Origin: Mycobacterium sp. E3198
Lineage (GTDB): Bacteria > Actinomycetota > Actinomycetes > Mycobacteriales > Mycobacteriaceae
Assembly (NCBI RefSeq): GCF_001667015.1
Contig: NZ_LZIS01000116.1
Coordinates: 1 to 64,000, forward strand
Reading direction: 5' to 3'
DNA length: 64,000 nucleotides
Shown here: positions 16,025-26,683 of the stretch, piece after piece
Numbering within the stretch: position 1 is the first letter of the stretch
Layout of the letters: each line of letters starts with the position of its first letter
The notes under the pieces: generated by a model
What the model was told of the DNA's origin: nothing
The model's input: only the letters and a program-made list of their open reading frames with translations
The model's database searches: none
Program-made: the position numbers and the translations under genes

Positions 16025-17305
16025 CTAGCCGGCGACGGCTCCGGGCTCCGAGAACGGCGCCCCGAACTCGGTCACCGGCTGCAGACCGCGCTTGCGCACC
16101 TTCGCGGCGGCGTCGCGGATCAGCTTGTAGAGCCCGACGAACGCGGCGTGATCGGTCATCACGAACGGTGTCAGCAGCCGGTTGTGCACCAGCGCGAACG
16201 CCACACCCTCCGCGGGGTAGGCCCAGCCGACCGAACCGCCCAGCCCGACGTGACCGAAGCCCGGCATCACGTTGCCGATCGGCAGGCTGTGATAGCCCAG
16301 GTGGAAAGCCAACGGCACGAAGAGGTTTCGGTCCGGCCGCAGGCTCCGCCGACCGGTTAGCCCGGCGACCAGCTCACGGGACAAGAATTGGGTGCCGTCG
16401 ATCTCGCCGCCATTGGCGATTGCCCCGTACATGCGCGCCAGCGCGCGGGCCGTCACCACGCCGTTGGCGGCGGGGATCTCGGCGTCCAGCAACGGGATCT
16501 CACCCTGTGCAGCGGCGATCACGCCCGGGAAGTACATGGACCGCCATCCGCCGGACAGCTCGTGGGCGACCTTGCGCGTCACGTAGCTGACGACGGGGTT
16601 GGCGACGAGGTTCTGCGGCATGATGATCTGCGCGGCCCGCGTCGGGGACTTGGCCGGCGGCCGGCCCAGGTGCATGCCGTCGGTACCCAGCGGCTCGGCG
16701 AGCTCCTCGCGGATCAGCGCGCGCATGCCCTTGCCGGTCACGCCCCGGGCCAGCCCGGACATCAGCCAGCCGAAGGTCAGCGCGTGGTAGGCGGACTTGC
16801 CCAGGAGGCGTCCCGGCGACGCGGCCGCCAGGCGCTCTTCCATCAGGGCGTGGTCCAGCAGGTCTTCCTGAGTGGCGCCCCGCAGGCCCGACAGGCCGGC
16901 GTGGTGCCTCATCACCTGCCGCACCGTGAGTTCGGCTTTGCCGTTGGCGCCGAACTCCGGCCAATATTCGGCGACGGGCGCCTCGTAGTCGATGAGACCG
17001 CGGTCGGCGAGCCGGTGGATGACGGTGGCGGCCATGCCCTTGGTGGCCGAGAACACCATCGGGGCGGTGTCGGCCGACCACGGCACGTGACCGCCCCGGT
17101 CCTCCCAGCCCGTCCACACGTCAACGGCCGGTTGACCGTCGACGTAGACCGCCAGCGCCCCGCCACCGAACCGGCGGGCGGGGAACATGGTGGAAAAACC
17201 GCGAACGACGCACGCGAAATGTGGGTCGGCCGCACCGGACACACGCTGGCCTGCGTCAGGGCCATCGTGGACAGGGACCGCGCGGCGAGCGACCCGGGAC
17301 TCCAT
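16025..17305 (-). CDS. lipL: Serine hydrolase of the beta-lactamase/EstB family (LipL-like)
   Basis: 426 residues from ATG 17305. Class C beta-lactamase fold with S-A-T-K (SxxK, nucleophile serine and base lysine) in V-F-S-A-T-K-G-M, a Tyr in K-S-A-Y-H-A-L-T-F-G-W, and H-V-G-L-G-G-S in the place of the KTG strand, as in family VIII esterases. M. tuberculosis LipL (Rv1497) occupies the same position after meaB. The expected activity is hydrolysis of short or medium acyl esters. A GTG at 17311 is also in frame; AATACT lies exactly six bases before ATG 17305, which would suit a leaderless transcript. The upstream region is AT-rich. Confidence 0.85.
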   Translation of the reverse strand: MESRVARRAVPVHDGPDAGQRVSGAADPHFACVVRGFSTMFPARRFGGGALAVYVDGQPAVDVWTGWEDRGGHVPWSADTAPMVFSATKGMAATVIHRLADRGLIDYEAPVAEYWPEFGANGKAELTVRQVMRHHAGLSGLRGATQEDLLDHALMEERLAAASPGRLLGKSAYHALTFGWLMSGLARGVTGKGMRALIREELAEPLGTDGMHLGRPPAKSPTRAAQIIMPQNLVANPVVSYVTRKVAHELSGGWRSMYFPGVIAAAQGEIPLLDAEIPAANGVVTARALARMYGAIANGGEIDGTQFLSRELVAGLTGRRSLRPDRNLFVPLAFHLGYHSLPIGNVMPGFGHVGLGGSVGWAYPAEGVAFALVHNRLLTPFVMTDHAAFVGLYKLIRDAAAKVRKRGLQPVTEFGAPFSEPGAVAG

Positions 17306-17375
17306 CGTCACAGTATTGAATTTACTTGGAATTCATACCGTCCGTCGGGGAAACGGGGGTTAATTTACCTTTCCG

Positions 17376-18398
17376 TTAGCCAGACGCGGCCTTAAGTATT
17401 TGCTGGGCCGCGAGCGCCGGAGTCAACTCCCCCGCCCTGACCTGGCGTTCCACGTCGGCACGAAGTTTGCGGACGGCCGGGTTGGACAGCACCCGGTCCA
17501 GGACGGCGTCGCGGACCATCTGCCAGGTCCAGTCGACCTGCTGGGCCCGGCGGCGCTCGTCGAGTTCGCCGGCGTCGGCGAGCACCCGGCGGTGGCGCTC
17601 GATGGTCTCCCACAGCTCGGCCAGGCCGGTTCCCTCCGTCGCGCTCATGGTGAGAACGGGTGGCCGCCAAAGCGTTTCGCCCGGATGAATCAACCTGATC
17701 GCCGCGGACAGCTCGCGCGCGGCCTTGCGCGCCTCGGCCAGGTGCTCCCCGTCGGCCTTGTTGACCACCACGATGTCGGCCAGCTCCAGCGCGCCTTTCT
17801 TGATGCCCTGCAACTGGTCGCCGCTGCGCGCGAGGGTCAACAGCACGAAGGTGTCCACCATGTTTGCCACGGCCACCTCGGACTGGCCCACGCCCACGGT
17901 CTCGACCAGGATCACGTCGAACCCGGCGGCCTCCAGCAGCACGATCGCCTCCCGGGTGGCTTTGGCGACACCGCCCAACGTGCCCGACGTCGGCGACGGG
18001 CGGATGTAGGCGTCCGGGTGCACCGCCAGCCGCGCCATCCGCGTCTTGTCCCCGAGGATCGAGCCGCCGGTGCGCGTCGACGACGGGTCGACGGCCAGCA
18101 CCGCGACCCGGTGGCCCTGCTCGATCAGGTGCATGCCGAGCGCCTCGATGCTGGTGGACTTTCCCACCCCGGGGACCCCGGTGATGCCGACGCGGTGGGC
18201 GTTGCCCGCGTGGGGCGTCAGCTCCAGCAGCAACTGCTGCGCCTTCTCGTGGTGGTCGGCGCGGGTGGATTCCAGCAACGTGATGGCCCGCGGCAGCGCC
18301 GCGCGGTCGCCGCCGAGGACGGCCTTGGCCAATTCCTGGGGCGTCATCTGGCGTTGACTCTGCGCTGAGGGTGCGGCCTTCTCGCACTTTGTCGCCAT
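17376..18398 (-). CDS. meaB: Methylmalonyl-CoA mutase-associated G-protein chaperone MeaB
   Basis: 340 residues. G3E-family GTPase with the P-loop G-V-P-G-V-G-K-S-T, switch V-E-T-V-G-V-G-Q-S-E, and N-K-A-D for guanine recognition. MeaB loads adenosylcobalamin on methylmalonyl-CoA mutase and protects it from inactivation. It starts 16 bases after mutB, giving a compact mutA-mutB-meaB operon. In M. tuberculosis, as I recall it, mazEF4 sits between mutB and this gene; it is absent here. Confidence 0.95.
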   Translation of the reverse strand: MATKCEKAAPSAQSQRQMTPQELAKAVLGGDRAALPRAITLLESTRADHHEKAQQLLLELTPHAGNAHRVGITGVPGVGKSTSIEALGMHLIEQGHRVAVLAVDPSSTRTGGSILGDKTRMARLAVHPDAYIRPSPTSGTLGGVAKATREAIVLLEAAGFDVILVETVGVGQSEVAVANMVDTFVLLTLARSGDQLQGIKKGALELADIVVVNKADGEHLAEARKAARELSAAIRLIHPGETLWRPPVLTMSATEGTGLAELWETIERHRRVLADAGELDERRRAQQVDWTWQMVRDAVLDRVLSNPAVRKLRADVERQVRAGELTPALAAQQILKAASG

Positions 18399-18414
18399 AG
18401 CCGCAGAGTCAACA

Positions 18415-20667
<2,253 letters not shown>

Positions 20668-20670
20668 TAG

Positions 20671-22512
20671 CTACGCCCCCAATCGTGTCAGCAGGTTCGA
20701 CAAGGCTTGCACCGCATTGATTTTCGCGGTCAGATACTCATCCGGCCGATGCTGGGCATCCCCGAGCGCTTTTTCGGGCCCGGCCAGGCAGACCGTCGAC
20801 GCACCGGCGGCGCGGGCCGCCTCGACGGCGCTCGCGGCCTCGTCGTGATAGCGCTTGTCGGTGCCGCAGATGACGGCCACGGCAGGCGACCCGGCCGCCG
20901 CCACGGCTGCCGCGATTCCCGCGGCGTCGACCGGCCCGGGGTTGATCGCCTCGATGCCGCCCGAGGCCAGCAGGTTGGCCGCGAACGTCGCCCGAATGTT
21001 GTGCTCGGCCAACGGGCCTAACGGCAGCAGCAGCGCCTTCGGACGCGCGCCGGTGCGAGCCAGATAGGCGTCCGACCGGTCCCGCAGCTCCTCGAATTGC
21101 GCCGCGTATCGCCGGACAGTCGATGGCGAATCTCCTTGTGGCAGCGGCGGTTCCTCCAGGTTCGGGTATTCGTTGACGCCGGTGATCGCCGTGCGCCGGT
21201 GCGCGATGTCGTCGGCGCGCCGCGCCGCGATGCCGGCAATCTGCTCCGCGATGTAGTCGCGGGCGTCGACGAACCCGCCGCGCGACTCGATGTCCTGGAA
21301 GTGCTGCCAGGCCTGTTGCGCCAGCTGCTCGGTGAGGTCCTCGACGAACCACGACCCGCCGGCGGGGTCCAGCACCTGCCCGACGTGCGATTCCTCCAGC
21401 AGCAGCAACTGGGTGTTGCGCGCGATACGCCGCGAGAAGCCGTTCGCCACACCGGGAAAGCCGCCAGCGATGGCCCCGTCGAACGGCAGCACCAGCACGG
21501 TGTCGGCGCCGCCGACCCCCGCCCCGAAGGCGGCCACGGTGCCGCGCAGCATGTTCACCCACGGGTCGCGCTGGGTCATCATCGGCAGCGAGGTCTCCGC
21601 GTGCACGACGGCGGCGCCCCCCTCGGGGTCGCCGACGACCTCGGCGACCCGCGCCCAGAGCCGGCGCGCGGCGCGCAGCTTGGCGATCGTCAGGAACTGG
21701 TCGTCGTCGGCGGCCAGCCGGAAGCTGATCTGCCGCAAGGCTTGTGCGACGGGGAGCCCGGAGTCGGTGAGCAACCGCAGGTAGGCCACCGCGGCCGCGA
21801 CGGCGCCGGCCAGCTCCCAGGTCGCGTTGGCGCCCAGGTTGTGGAAGGCGGGTCCGTCGACGGCGATCGCCCGCACGCCGCGGCCGCCGGCCGCGCGGGT
21901 GGCCACGGCGACCACCTGCTCGGTCGACGGGGACTCCCGCCCGCTGAGCTTGGCGGTCAGCGGGTCGGCGCCCAGGTCGACGGAGAGCGTGGCGCGCTGC
22001 TGCGGACCCAGCTCGTCGATCAGCGCCAGCAGGGCGTCGCAGGCCTCGGGGTAGTCGGCGCCGGCGTCGAGGAGGACGGGCACCAGGTCGAGGTACACGC
22101 CCGAAAGCAGTGGCGCGAGCTCCGCGGGCGCCACCCCGGACCGGCCCACCCGGATCCGCAGCGCGCTGACCCCCTCGGCGAGGGCGGCCAGCACCGCGGC
22201 GTTGCCGTCGCCGCCGGGAACGCCGAACGCCTCGGCCACCTTCCAGCCCGCGTTGACGTCGCGCAGCGGGTCGCCGCCGCGGACGTAGGGCCACTCGCCG
22301 GGCAGCGGGGGTTCGGGCAGCTCGTCGAGGGCGGTGTAGAGCGCCCGGATGGCGATGCCGTCATACGTCGGGGTGTCCAGCAGCCGCTCGGGCTCGTCGC
22401 CCAGCTGGTCGGGATCCTGGCGTGTGCTCTTGGACAGGACACCGGCGACCGCAGTGCGCCAACGCCCGCGAACCTGTTCTAGGTCGGCGAGTTCGGGTAC
22501 ATCAATGGACAC
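20671..22512 (-). CDS. mutA: Methylmalonyl-CoA mutase small subunit
   Basis: 613 residues from GTG 22512, chosen because GGGAG lies about seven bases upstream and the protein then opens V-S-I-D-V-P-E-L-A-D-L; an in-frame ATG at 22551 is the alternative. The protein parallels MutB (R-N-T-Q-L-L-L, D-P-A-G-G-S-W) but its C-terminal domain lacks the DxHxxG cobalt-binding motif, as expected of the non-catalytic partner of the heterodimer. It is first in the mutA-mutB-meaB operon and divergent from the TVP38 gene. Confidence 0.95.
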   Translation of the reverse strand: MSIDVPELADLEQVRGRWRTAVAGVLSKSTRQDPDQLGDEPERLLDTPTYDGIAIRALYTALDELPEPPLPGEWPYVRGGDPLRDVNAGWKVAEAFGVPGGDGNAAVLAALAEGVSALRIRVGRSGVAPAELAPLLSGVYLDLVPVLLDAGADYPEACDALLALIDELGPQQRATLSVDLGADPLTAKLSGRESPSTEQVVAVATRAAGGRGVRAIAVDGPAFHNLGANATWELAGAVAAAVAYLRLLTDSGLPVAQALRQISFRLAADDDQFLTIAKLRAARRLWARVAEVVGDPEGGAAVVHAETSLPMMTQRDPWVNMLRGTVAAFGAGVGGADTVLVLPFDGAIAGGFPGVANGFSRRIARNTQLLLLEESHVGQVLDPAGGSWFVEDLTEQLAQQAWQHFQDIESRGGFVDARDYIAEQIAGIAARRADDIAHRRTAITGVNEYPNLEEPPLPQGDSPSTVRRYAAQFEELRDRSDAYLARTGARPKALLLPLGPLAEHNIRATFAANLLASGGIEAINPGPVDAAGIAAAVAAAGSPAVAVICGTDKRYHDEAASAVEAARAAGASTVCLAGPEKALGDAQHRPDEYLTAKINAVQALSNLLTRLGA

Positions 22513-22602
22513 CGATTGCTCCCTTTTTCCCTGCAAATGGGGCTCTGCCACGTACTAATGAGGCTAGTTGATCGGGGCTCCGCGCTAAAAACCGCTCGGT
22601 CC

Positions 22603-22622
22603 GGCGACCCGGACGGGTCGCC
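22603..22622. repeat. Perfect 8-bp hairpin in the mutA/TVP38 divergent region
   Basis: GGCGACCC-GGAC-GGGTCGCC forms a GC hairpin with a 4-base loop, 90 bases before mutA and 60 before the TVP38 gene. No T-run follows, so it is more likely an operator or leader structure than a terminator. Confidence 0.4.
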
Positions 22623-22681
22623 GCGGAAACGCCAGCGTCGAGAAACGAACTATTCAGCTCCGGCCCGTACCCTTGTCAAGC

Positions 22682-23434
22682 GTGACGGCTTCCGCCACCT
22701 GCAAAATCAGCGCCAGACTGCGCGAGCTCCGCGCCGCGTGCGGCGTGGCCGCGCGTCAGCTCTCGCGGCCGCGCGCCGTCGCCGCAGTGGTCGGGATCAC
22801 AGCACTGATCGCGGCGGCGACCTGGCTGCCGTTGCCGACGCCGCTGCAGATGCGGGATTGGGCGGAATCGGTGGGCCCCTGGTTCCCGTTGGCGTTCCTG
22901 GGCACGCACGTCGTCGCCACGGTGGTGCCGGTTCCCCGGACGGCGTTCACCCTGGCCGCCGGGCTGCTCTTCGGCCCGCTGCTGGGAATCGGGATAGCGG
23001 TGGTGGCCAGCACCGCCAGCGCGGTGCTCGCGTTGCTGCTGGTGCGCGCGGCCGGGTGGCAGCTCAACCGCCTGGTTCGGCACCGATCGATCGACACCGT
23101 CGAGGAGCGCCTGCGCGAACGCGGCTGGCTGGCCATCCTGTCGCTGCGGCTGATACCCGCCGTGCCGTTTTCGGCGATCAACTACGCCGCCGGCGCGTCG
23201 ACCGTGCGGGTGGCGCCGTACACGTTCGCCACCGTCGCCGGGTTGCTGCCCGGCACCGCCGCGGTGGTGATCCTGGGTGACGCGCTCGCCGGTCACCCCA
23301 GCCCGTTGCTGTTGCTGGTGTCGCTGTGCACCGGGGCGCTGGGCGTGACGGGGCTGGTCGTCGAGATCCGCCAGCACCGCAGCCACCACCGCCGCAAGAC
23401 GCAGAGCGCGCCCGAACCGGCCGCGGTCAGCTAA
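22682..23434 (+). CDS. TVP38/TMEM64 (DedA/SNARE-associated) family membrane protein
   Basis: 250 residues with about five to six hydrophobic segments. The core has F-x-x-A-A-G-L-L-F-G-P-L-L-G and a re-entrant-like R-L-I-P-A-V-P-F-S-A-I-N-Y-A-A-G, both family-typical. The role is probably in membrane lipid or proton-coupled transport; DedA/TVP38 proteins are implicated in lipid flipping. GTG 22682 is favoured as start because TACCCT (22668-22673) ends eight bases upstream, consistent with a near-leaderless transcript. It corresponds in place and orientation to Rv1491c of M. tuberculosis. The His/Arg-rich tail is cytoplasmic. Confidence 0.85.
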   Translation: MTASATCKISARLRELRAACGVAARQLSRPRAVAAVVGITALIAAATWLPLPTPLQMRDWAESVGPWFPLAFLGTHVVATVVPVPRTAFTLAAGLLFGPLLGIGIAVVASTASAVLALLLVRAAGWQLNRLVRHRSIDTVEERLRERGWLAILSLRLIPAVPFSAINYAAGASTVRVAPYTFATVAGLLPGTAAVVILGDALAGHPSPLLLLVSLCTGALGVTGLVVEIRQHRSHHRRKTQSAPEPAAVS

Positions 23435-23452
23435 CTGCGCATGGCCTTTTTC

Positions 23453-23516
23453 TGAAGCGAACCTGAAGACGTGCGCCGGCAACGGCTGACTTCAGGTTGA
23501 TTTCAGCTTCGCTTCC
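23453..23516 (+). promoter_or_regulatory. Predicted response-regulator boxes and promoter of the proline-rich genes
   Basis: On the plus strand CTTCA (23490), TTTCA (23501) and CTTCC (23512) form three direct repeats at exact 11-base spacing. On the minus strand the pair TGAAG (23453-23457) and TGAAG (23464-23468) shows the same spacing. TACCGT at 23517-23522 is a good -10 just downstream, so the boxes cover the -35 region as in OmpR/PhoB-activated promoters. The minus-strand pair, read as CTTCAGGTTCGCTTCA, is repeated identically before the response regulator gene at 26383-26398. Confidence 0.62.
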
Positions 23517-23555
23517 TACCGTCGCTGCCACCAGCACAGCAACGAGGAGGCAACC

Positions 23556-23909
23556 GTGACCGTCGAGGAACCGATCCGCAGCACACCGCCCGCAAGCCCA
23601 CCTTCGGTCCTGCACCGGCACCCCGTCGGGGTCGCCGTCGGCAGCGGGTTGGCGGGGCTCGCCGTGGGGGCCTTCGGGGCCGCCACGCTGATCGGCCTGT
23701 GGGCCCCTGCTGGCCCGCCGCCGGGGTTCGGTTTTCCGCCGCCGCCGCCGGGCGCCTTGGGGCCCCCACCGCCGCCGCCGTTCGCCTGGCACCCGCCGCC
23801 GCCCTGGGCCGGTCCGCCCCCGCCGGGCCAGCCGCCACAGCCCGGCGGGCCGGGGACACCGCCCGGCGGGCCGACGACCCCGCCGTCACCGCCGGCGCCG
23901 ACCCGATAA
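23556..23909 (+). CDS. Proline-rich single-pass membrane protein
   Basis: 117 residues. A short cytoplasmic N terminus is followed by one transmembrane helix (about residues 26-49, G-V-A-V-G-S-G-L-A-G-L and on) and then a Pro/Gly-rich outer part with runs of four to six prolines. There is no enzyme motif. GTG 23556 is supported by GAGGAGG directly upstream. It sits behind the predicted response-regulator boxes and 20 bases before a second proline-rich gene. Probably a cell-wall-spanning or matrix protein. A third protein of the same design lies at 27124-27423. Confidence 0.8.
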   Translation: MTVEEPIRSTPPASPPSVLHRHPVGVAVGSGLAGLAVGAFGAATLIGLWAPAGPPPGFGFPPPPPGALGPPPPPPFAWHPPPPWAGPPPPGQPPQPGGPGTPPGGPTTPPSPPAPTR

Positions 23910-23929
23910 ACGAACAGGAGACACCTGCA

Positions 23930-24172
23930 ATGGAGATCAAGCGACTCATCGCCGGCTCGGTGCTCGCGGGCGCCCTCGGAATCGCAATGACGGGCTTCGG
24001 CACCGCGGTAGCCGCGGCCGACCCCCCGCCACCACCCCCGGCGCCCGGGCAACCGGGTCCGCCGCCGCCGGGACCGGGTGGGCCGTTCGGGCCGCCACCG
24101 CCCGGACCCGGCGCACCCGGCGGACCGTTCGGGCCGCACCCGGGCGGACCGCCCCCGCCGCCGGGCTTCTAG
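23930..24172 (+). CDS. Small secreted proline-rich protein
   Basis: 80 residues. A standard signal peptide (M-E-I-K-R then a hydrophobic core, ending A-V-A-A-A) precedes a mature part of about 50 residues made almost only of Pro and Gly with occasional Phe and His. ATG 23930 has AGGAG ten bases upstream. It forms an operon with the preceding proline-rich gene. Its stop shares the CTAG overlap with the convergent sensor kinase gene. Function unknown; the content suggests an extended, wall-associated peptide. Confidence 0.8.
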   Translation: MEIKRLIAGSVLAGALGIAMTGFGTAVAAADPPPPPPAPGQPGPPPPGPGGPFGPPPPGPGAPGGPFGPHPGGPPPPPGF

Positions 24173-25626
24173 GCCGGCGCCGCGCCCACGGGCAGGCTGA
24201 GCCGGAACTGCGCCCCGCCGTCGCGGGGAAGGCAGGTCAGCTCGCCCCCGTGGGCGCGCGCCAGCGCCCGGGCGATCGGCAGGCCGAGCCCGGCGCCGCC
24301 GTGGTCGCGGGCGCGCCCGGCATCCAGGCGCACCAGCCGCTCGAAGATGCGGTCACGCTCGTCATCGGGAATGCCGGGGCCGGTGTCGGTGACCGTGACT
24401 TCGGCGGTGTGGTCGCTCGTGCGCAGGTCGACGTTGATCGCGCCCCCCGCCGGCGTGTACCGGCGGGCGTTGTCGAGCAGGTTGCCCAGGATTTGGGCCA
24501 GCCGGGTCGCGTCCGCCTTCACCTCGAGCTCGGTTAGGCCGGTCCGGACGACCGTGACGCGCGGCGCCAGCATGGTCGTCCGGTCGGCTTCCGCGTCGAC
24601 CACCGCGGCGAGGTCGACGTCCTGCACGTCCAGCGGCAGCCCGGCGTCGATGCGACTCAGGTCCAGCATGTCGCCTACGAGGCGCCCGGCCCGGCGGGCG
24701 TCGGAGAGCAACAGCGAGGCGCGATGGTGTTGGGCGCGCGCCTCGTCGCCCTGGTACTGCGCGGCGTTGCTGGCGAGTTGTTCGGCGGCGACCTGGATGC
24801 CGGCGATCGGGGTGCGCAGCTCGTGGGCGGCGTCGACGAGAAATCGCCGGGTGGCCGCCTCGGCGCGCCGGGCGTCCTCGGCCGCGTCCCGGGCCCGCCT
24901 TTCGGAGGCCTCCAGCGCCTCCAGCATTCCGTCGAAGGCGCCGGCCGCGCGGCCGAGTTCGGTGTCGGTGCGCTTGGGGCGCAATCGCCGGCCGCGATCA
25001 CCGGTCGCGATGTCGGTCGCCAGCGCGGTGAGCCGATCCAGCGGCCGCAGCGCGACCCGGCTGACCGCGACCGCCAGCAGCGCCGCCACCAGCAGCGTCA
25101 CCACACCGGCGCCGATCATCAGCTGACGCAGCTGGCGGGTGACCTGCGTGGTCTGCGTCGTGTCGGCCACCAGGATGAGCCGGTCGCCGTCGGGCAAGGG
25201 ATGGACCAGCTCAGTGGCGGTGGCGGCGGGCGGTCCGCCCGGCGGCGGGGGCGGGTACGGCGGCGGCCCGAACGGCGGGTAGCCCGGCGGCGGCGGTGGC
25301 GGCGGCACGAACGCGCCGGCGCCGGGGTCCGGGCTGATCGCGGGGTCGCCGTAGCCCGTGCCGTCGGCGGTGATCACGAGCGCGCGGACGACGCCGCCAT
25401 TGAGTTGGGCGGCGATTTGCTGCGGCGGGGTGTGCGCCTGCGCGAGCGCGTCCGCGCGCGAGGTGGCCGCGAGAAGGCGATCGTTGAGGTCTCGGCGGGC
25501 CTGGGCGCGGAGGCTGACGTCGATGACCACCCCGAGCACCATCAACAGCGTCGCGAGCAACCCGATGACCACGACGACGACCCGTCGTCGCAGCGACGGC
25601 GTCGGCGTCACGGGGTCGACCGTCAT
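24169..25626 (-). CDS. Two-component sensor histidine kinase with a proline-rich sensor loop
   Basis: 485 residues. Helix 1 at about 14-36, an extracytoplasmic loop to about residue 160, helix 2, then HAMP, HisKA (D-A-A-H-E-L-R-T-P) and HATPase_c with N box L-L-D-N-A-R-R-Y, G1 D-T-G-P-G-I-P and G2 G-G-A-G-L-G-L. The loop contains a striking Pro/Gly/Tyr run at residues 107-133, very like the neighbouring secreted proteins. The ATG at 25626 overlaps the response regulator stop as ATGA. The pair resembles TcrY/TcrX of M. tuberculosis, from memory. The signal is unknown, but the shared proline-rich character suggests wall sensing. Confidence 0.93.
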   Translation of the reverse strand: MTVDPVTPTPSLRRRVVVVVIGLLATLLMVLGVVIDVSLRAQARRDLNDRLLAATSRADALAQAHTPPQQIAAQLNGGVVRALVITADGTGYGDPAISPDPGAGAFVPPPPPPPGYPPFGPPPYPPPPPGGPPAATATELVHPLPDGDRLILVADTTQTTQVTRQLRQLMIGAGVVTLLVAALLAVAVSRVALRPLDRLTALATDIATGDRGRRLRPKRTDTELGRAAGAFDGMLEALEASERRARDAAEDARRAEAATRRFLVDAAHELRTPIAGIQVAAEQLASNAAQYQGDEARAQHHRASLLLSDARRAGRLVGDMLDLSRIDAGLPLDVQDVDLAAVVDAEADRTTMLAPRVTVVRTGLTELEVKADATRLAQILGNLLDNARRYTPAGGAINVDLRTSDHTAEVTVTDTGPGIPDDERDRIFERLVRLDAGRARDHGGAGLGLPIARALARAHGGELTCLPRDGGAQFRLSLPVGAAPA

Positions 25627-26333
25627 GGCCGGCGGGCCTGCACGCGGTAGCCGATGCCCCGGACGGTGTGCACAATCCGCGGCCCGTGGGCCTCGAGCTT
25701 GCGCCGCAGCCCGCTGATATGCACCTGCACCAGGTTGGGATCGTAGGCGTCGTAGCCCCACACCGCGTTCAGGATCTGCCCGGCGCTCACGATCCGGCTG
25801 CGCTGCTCGACCAGGAAGTGCAACAGCCGCAGCTCGGTGGCGGTCAGCTCCAGCTCGTGCCCCGCGCGCACGGCCACGCCCGCGTCGACATCCACGATCA
25901 GGTCGCCCACCTGCAGCACCCGCGGCAGCCGTCCGCGCCGGCGCAGCACCGCGTTGACCCGTGACACCAATTCGGCCAGCTCGAACGGTTTGACGACGTA
26001 GTCGTCGGCGCCGCCGTCGAGGCCACGCAGCCGGTCGGTGAGGCCGTCGCGGGCCGTGATCAGCACGATGCCGGCATCGCCCCACTCCCGGATCACGTCG
26101 ATGAGCGCGAACCCGTCGCGCCCCGGCAGCATCACGTCGAGCACCACCAGGTCCGGTCGCAGCCCGTCGAGGGCGCCCTCCAAACCGTCGCCGTCGCGGC
26201 AGGCGTCGGCGTGGTAACCGGCGTCGGCCAGCGCCTCGCTGACCATTTCGCGGATGGTCTCGGAATCCTCGACCACCAGCACCCGAGGTGCGCCGGCCGT
26301 CGGGCGCCTCTCTGCGCGCGGGGAACTGGCCAT
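25623..26333 (-). CDS. OmpR/PhoB-family response regulator
   Basis: 236 residues. The receiver domain has the acidic pair in V-E-D-S-E-T, the phospho-acceptor Asp in V-V-L-D-V-M-L-P-G, and K in V-V-K-P-F. The C-terminal winged helix carries T-A-T-E-L-R-L-L and V-H-I-S-G-L-R-R-K-L-E, typical of OmpR. It is first in the operon with the sensor kinase. A pair of 11-bp-spaced half-sites at 26383-26398, about 50 bases upstream of the ATG, suggests autoregulation. The same boxes precede the proline-rich genes, the likely targets. Confidence 0.94.
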   Translation of the reverse strand: MASSPRAERRPTAGAPRVLVVEDSETIREMVSEALADAGYHADACRDGDGLEGALDGLRPDLVVLDVMLPGRDGFALIDVIREWGDAGIVLITARDGLTDRLRGLDGGADDYVVKPFELAELVSRVNAVLRRRGRLPRVLQVGDLIVDVDAGVAVRAGHELELTATELRLLHFLVEQRSRIVSAGQILNAVWGYDAYDPNLVQVHISGLRRKLEAHGPRIVHTVRGIGYRVQARRP

Positions 26334-26382
26334 GCCCCATTGTGGGCGGTGCGTTTCGGCAACCGGCCGGGCAAGCCCGTTT

Positions 26383-26398
26383 CTTCAGGTTCGCTTCA
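26383..26398 (-). promoter_or_regulatory. Predicted autoregulatory box of the response regulator
   Basis: CTTCA at 26383-26387 and CTTCA at 26394-26398 (plus-strand reading) are direct repeats one helical turn apart. The 16-base block is identical to the reverse complement of 23453-23468 before the proline-rich genes. It lies about 50 bases before the response regulator start and about 50 before vapB. Confidence 0.6.
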
Positions 26399-26412
26399 TA
26401 GTGCGCTGCTCT

Positions 26413-26449
26413 GTCTGCACTATGCAGGCAATGCTGCTACTATGCAGAC
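26413..26449 (+). promoter_or_regulatory. vapBC leaderless promoter and operator repeats
   Basis: TACTAT (26438-26443) is followed by six bases and the ATG at 26450, which predicts a leaderless transcript. ACTATGCAG occurs twice, 20 bases apart (26419-26427 and 26439-26447). CTGCA-CTA-TGCAG is an inverted repeat at 26415-26427, and GTCTGC (26413) pairs with GCAGAC (26444). These are likely VapB/VapBC autorepression sites. Confidence 0.58.
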
Positions 26450-26683
26450 ATGGTCGCCATCACGATCCGAGGTGTCCCGGACGAGGTTCGCGACGAACTG
26501 GCCGCCCGCGCAGCCCGGTCGGGGCAGTCGCTGCAGGAGTTCCTGCGCGGCCTGCTCGTCGCGACGGCCGACAGGCCGGCGCCGCGGGACGTCGTCGCTC
26601 GCGCGCGCGCCCGGGTCAACGCGACAAAGGTCCGCCTCGACGCCGCCGCCATCCTCGCCGCCAAAGACGCCGAACGCCTGTGA
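26450..26683 (+). CDS. vapB: VapB-type antitoxin (ribbon-helix-helix, FitA-like)
   Basis: 77 residues. The N terminus A-I-T-I-R-G-V-P-D-E-V-R-D-E-L is a ribbon-helix-helix DNA-binding strand and helix; the C-terminal half is charged and would wrap the toxin. Its stop overlaps the toxin start as GTGA. The antitoxin neutralises the PIN-domain toxin and probably represses its own promoter through the repeats just upstream. Which VapBC family number it corresponds to cannot be said. Confidence 0.9.
   Translation: MVAITIRGVPDEVRDELAARAARSGQSLQEFLRGLLVATADRPAPRDVVARARARVNATKVRLDAAAILAAKDAERL

Noticed and set aside
15707..16360. A 217-codon plus-strand frame over the island border
   Set aside because: It runs into the antisense of lipL and has no consistent codon use or similarity.
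25211..25308. Coding for a separate proline-rich protein within the kinase
   Set aside because: The run is in frame with the kinase and lies in its predicted outer loop, so it is part of that protein.
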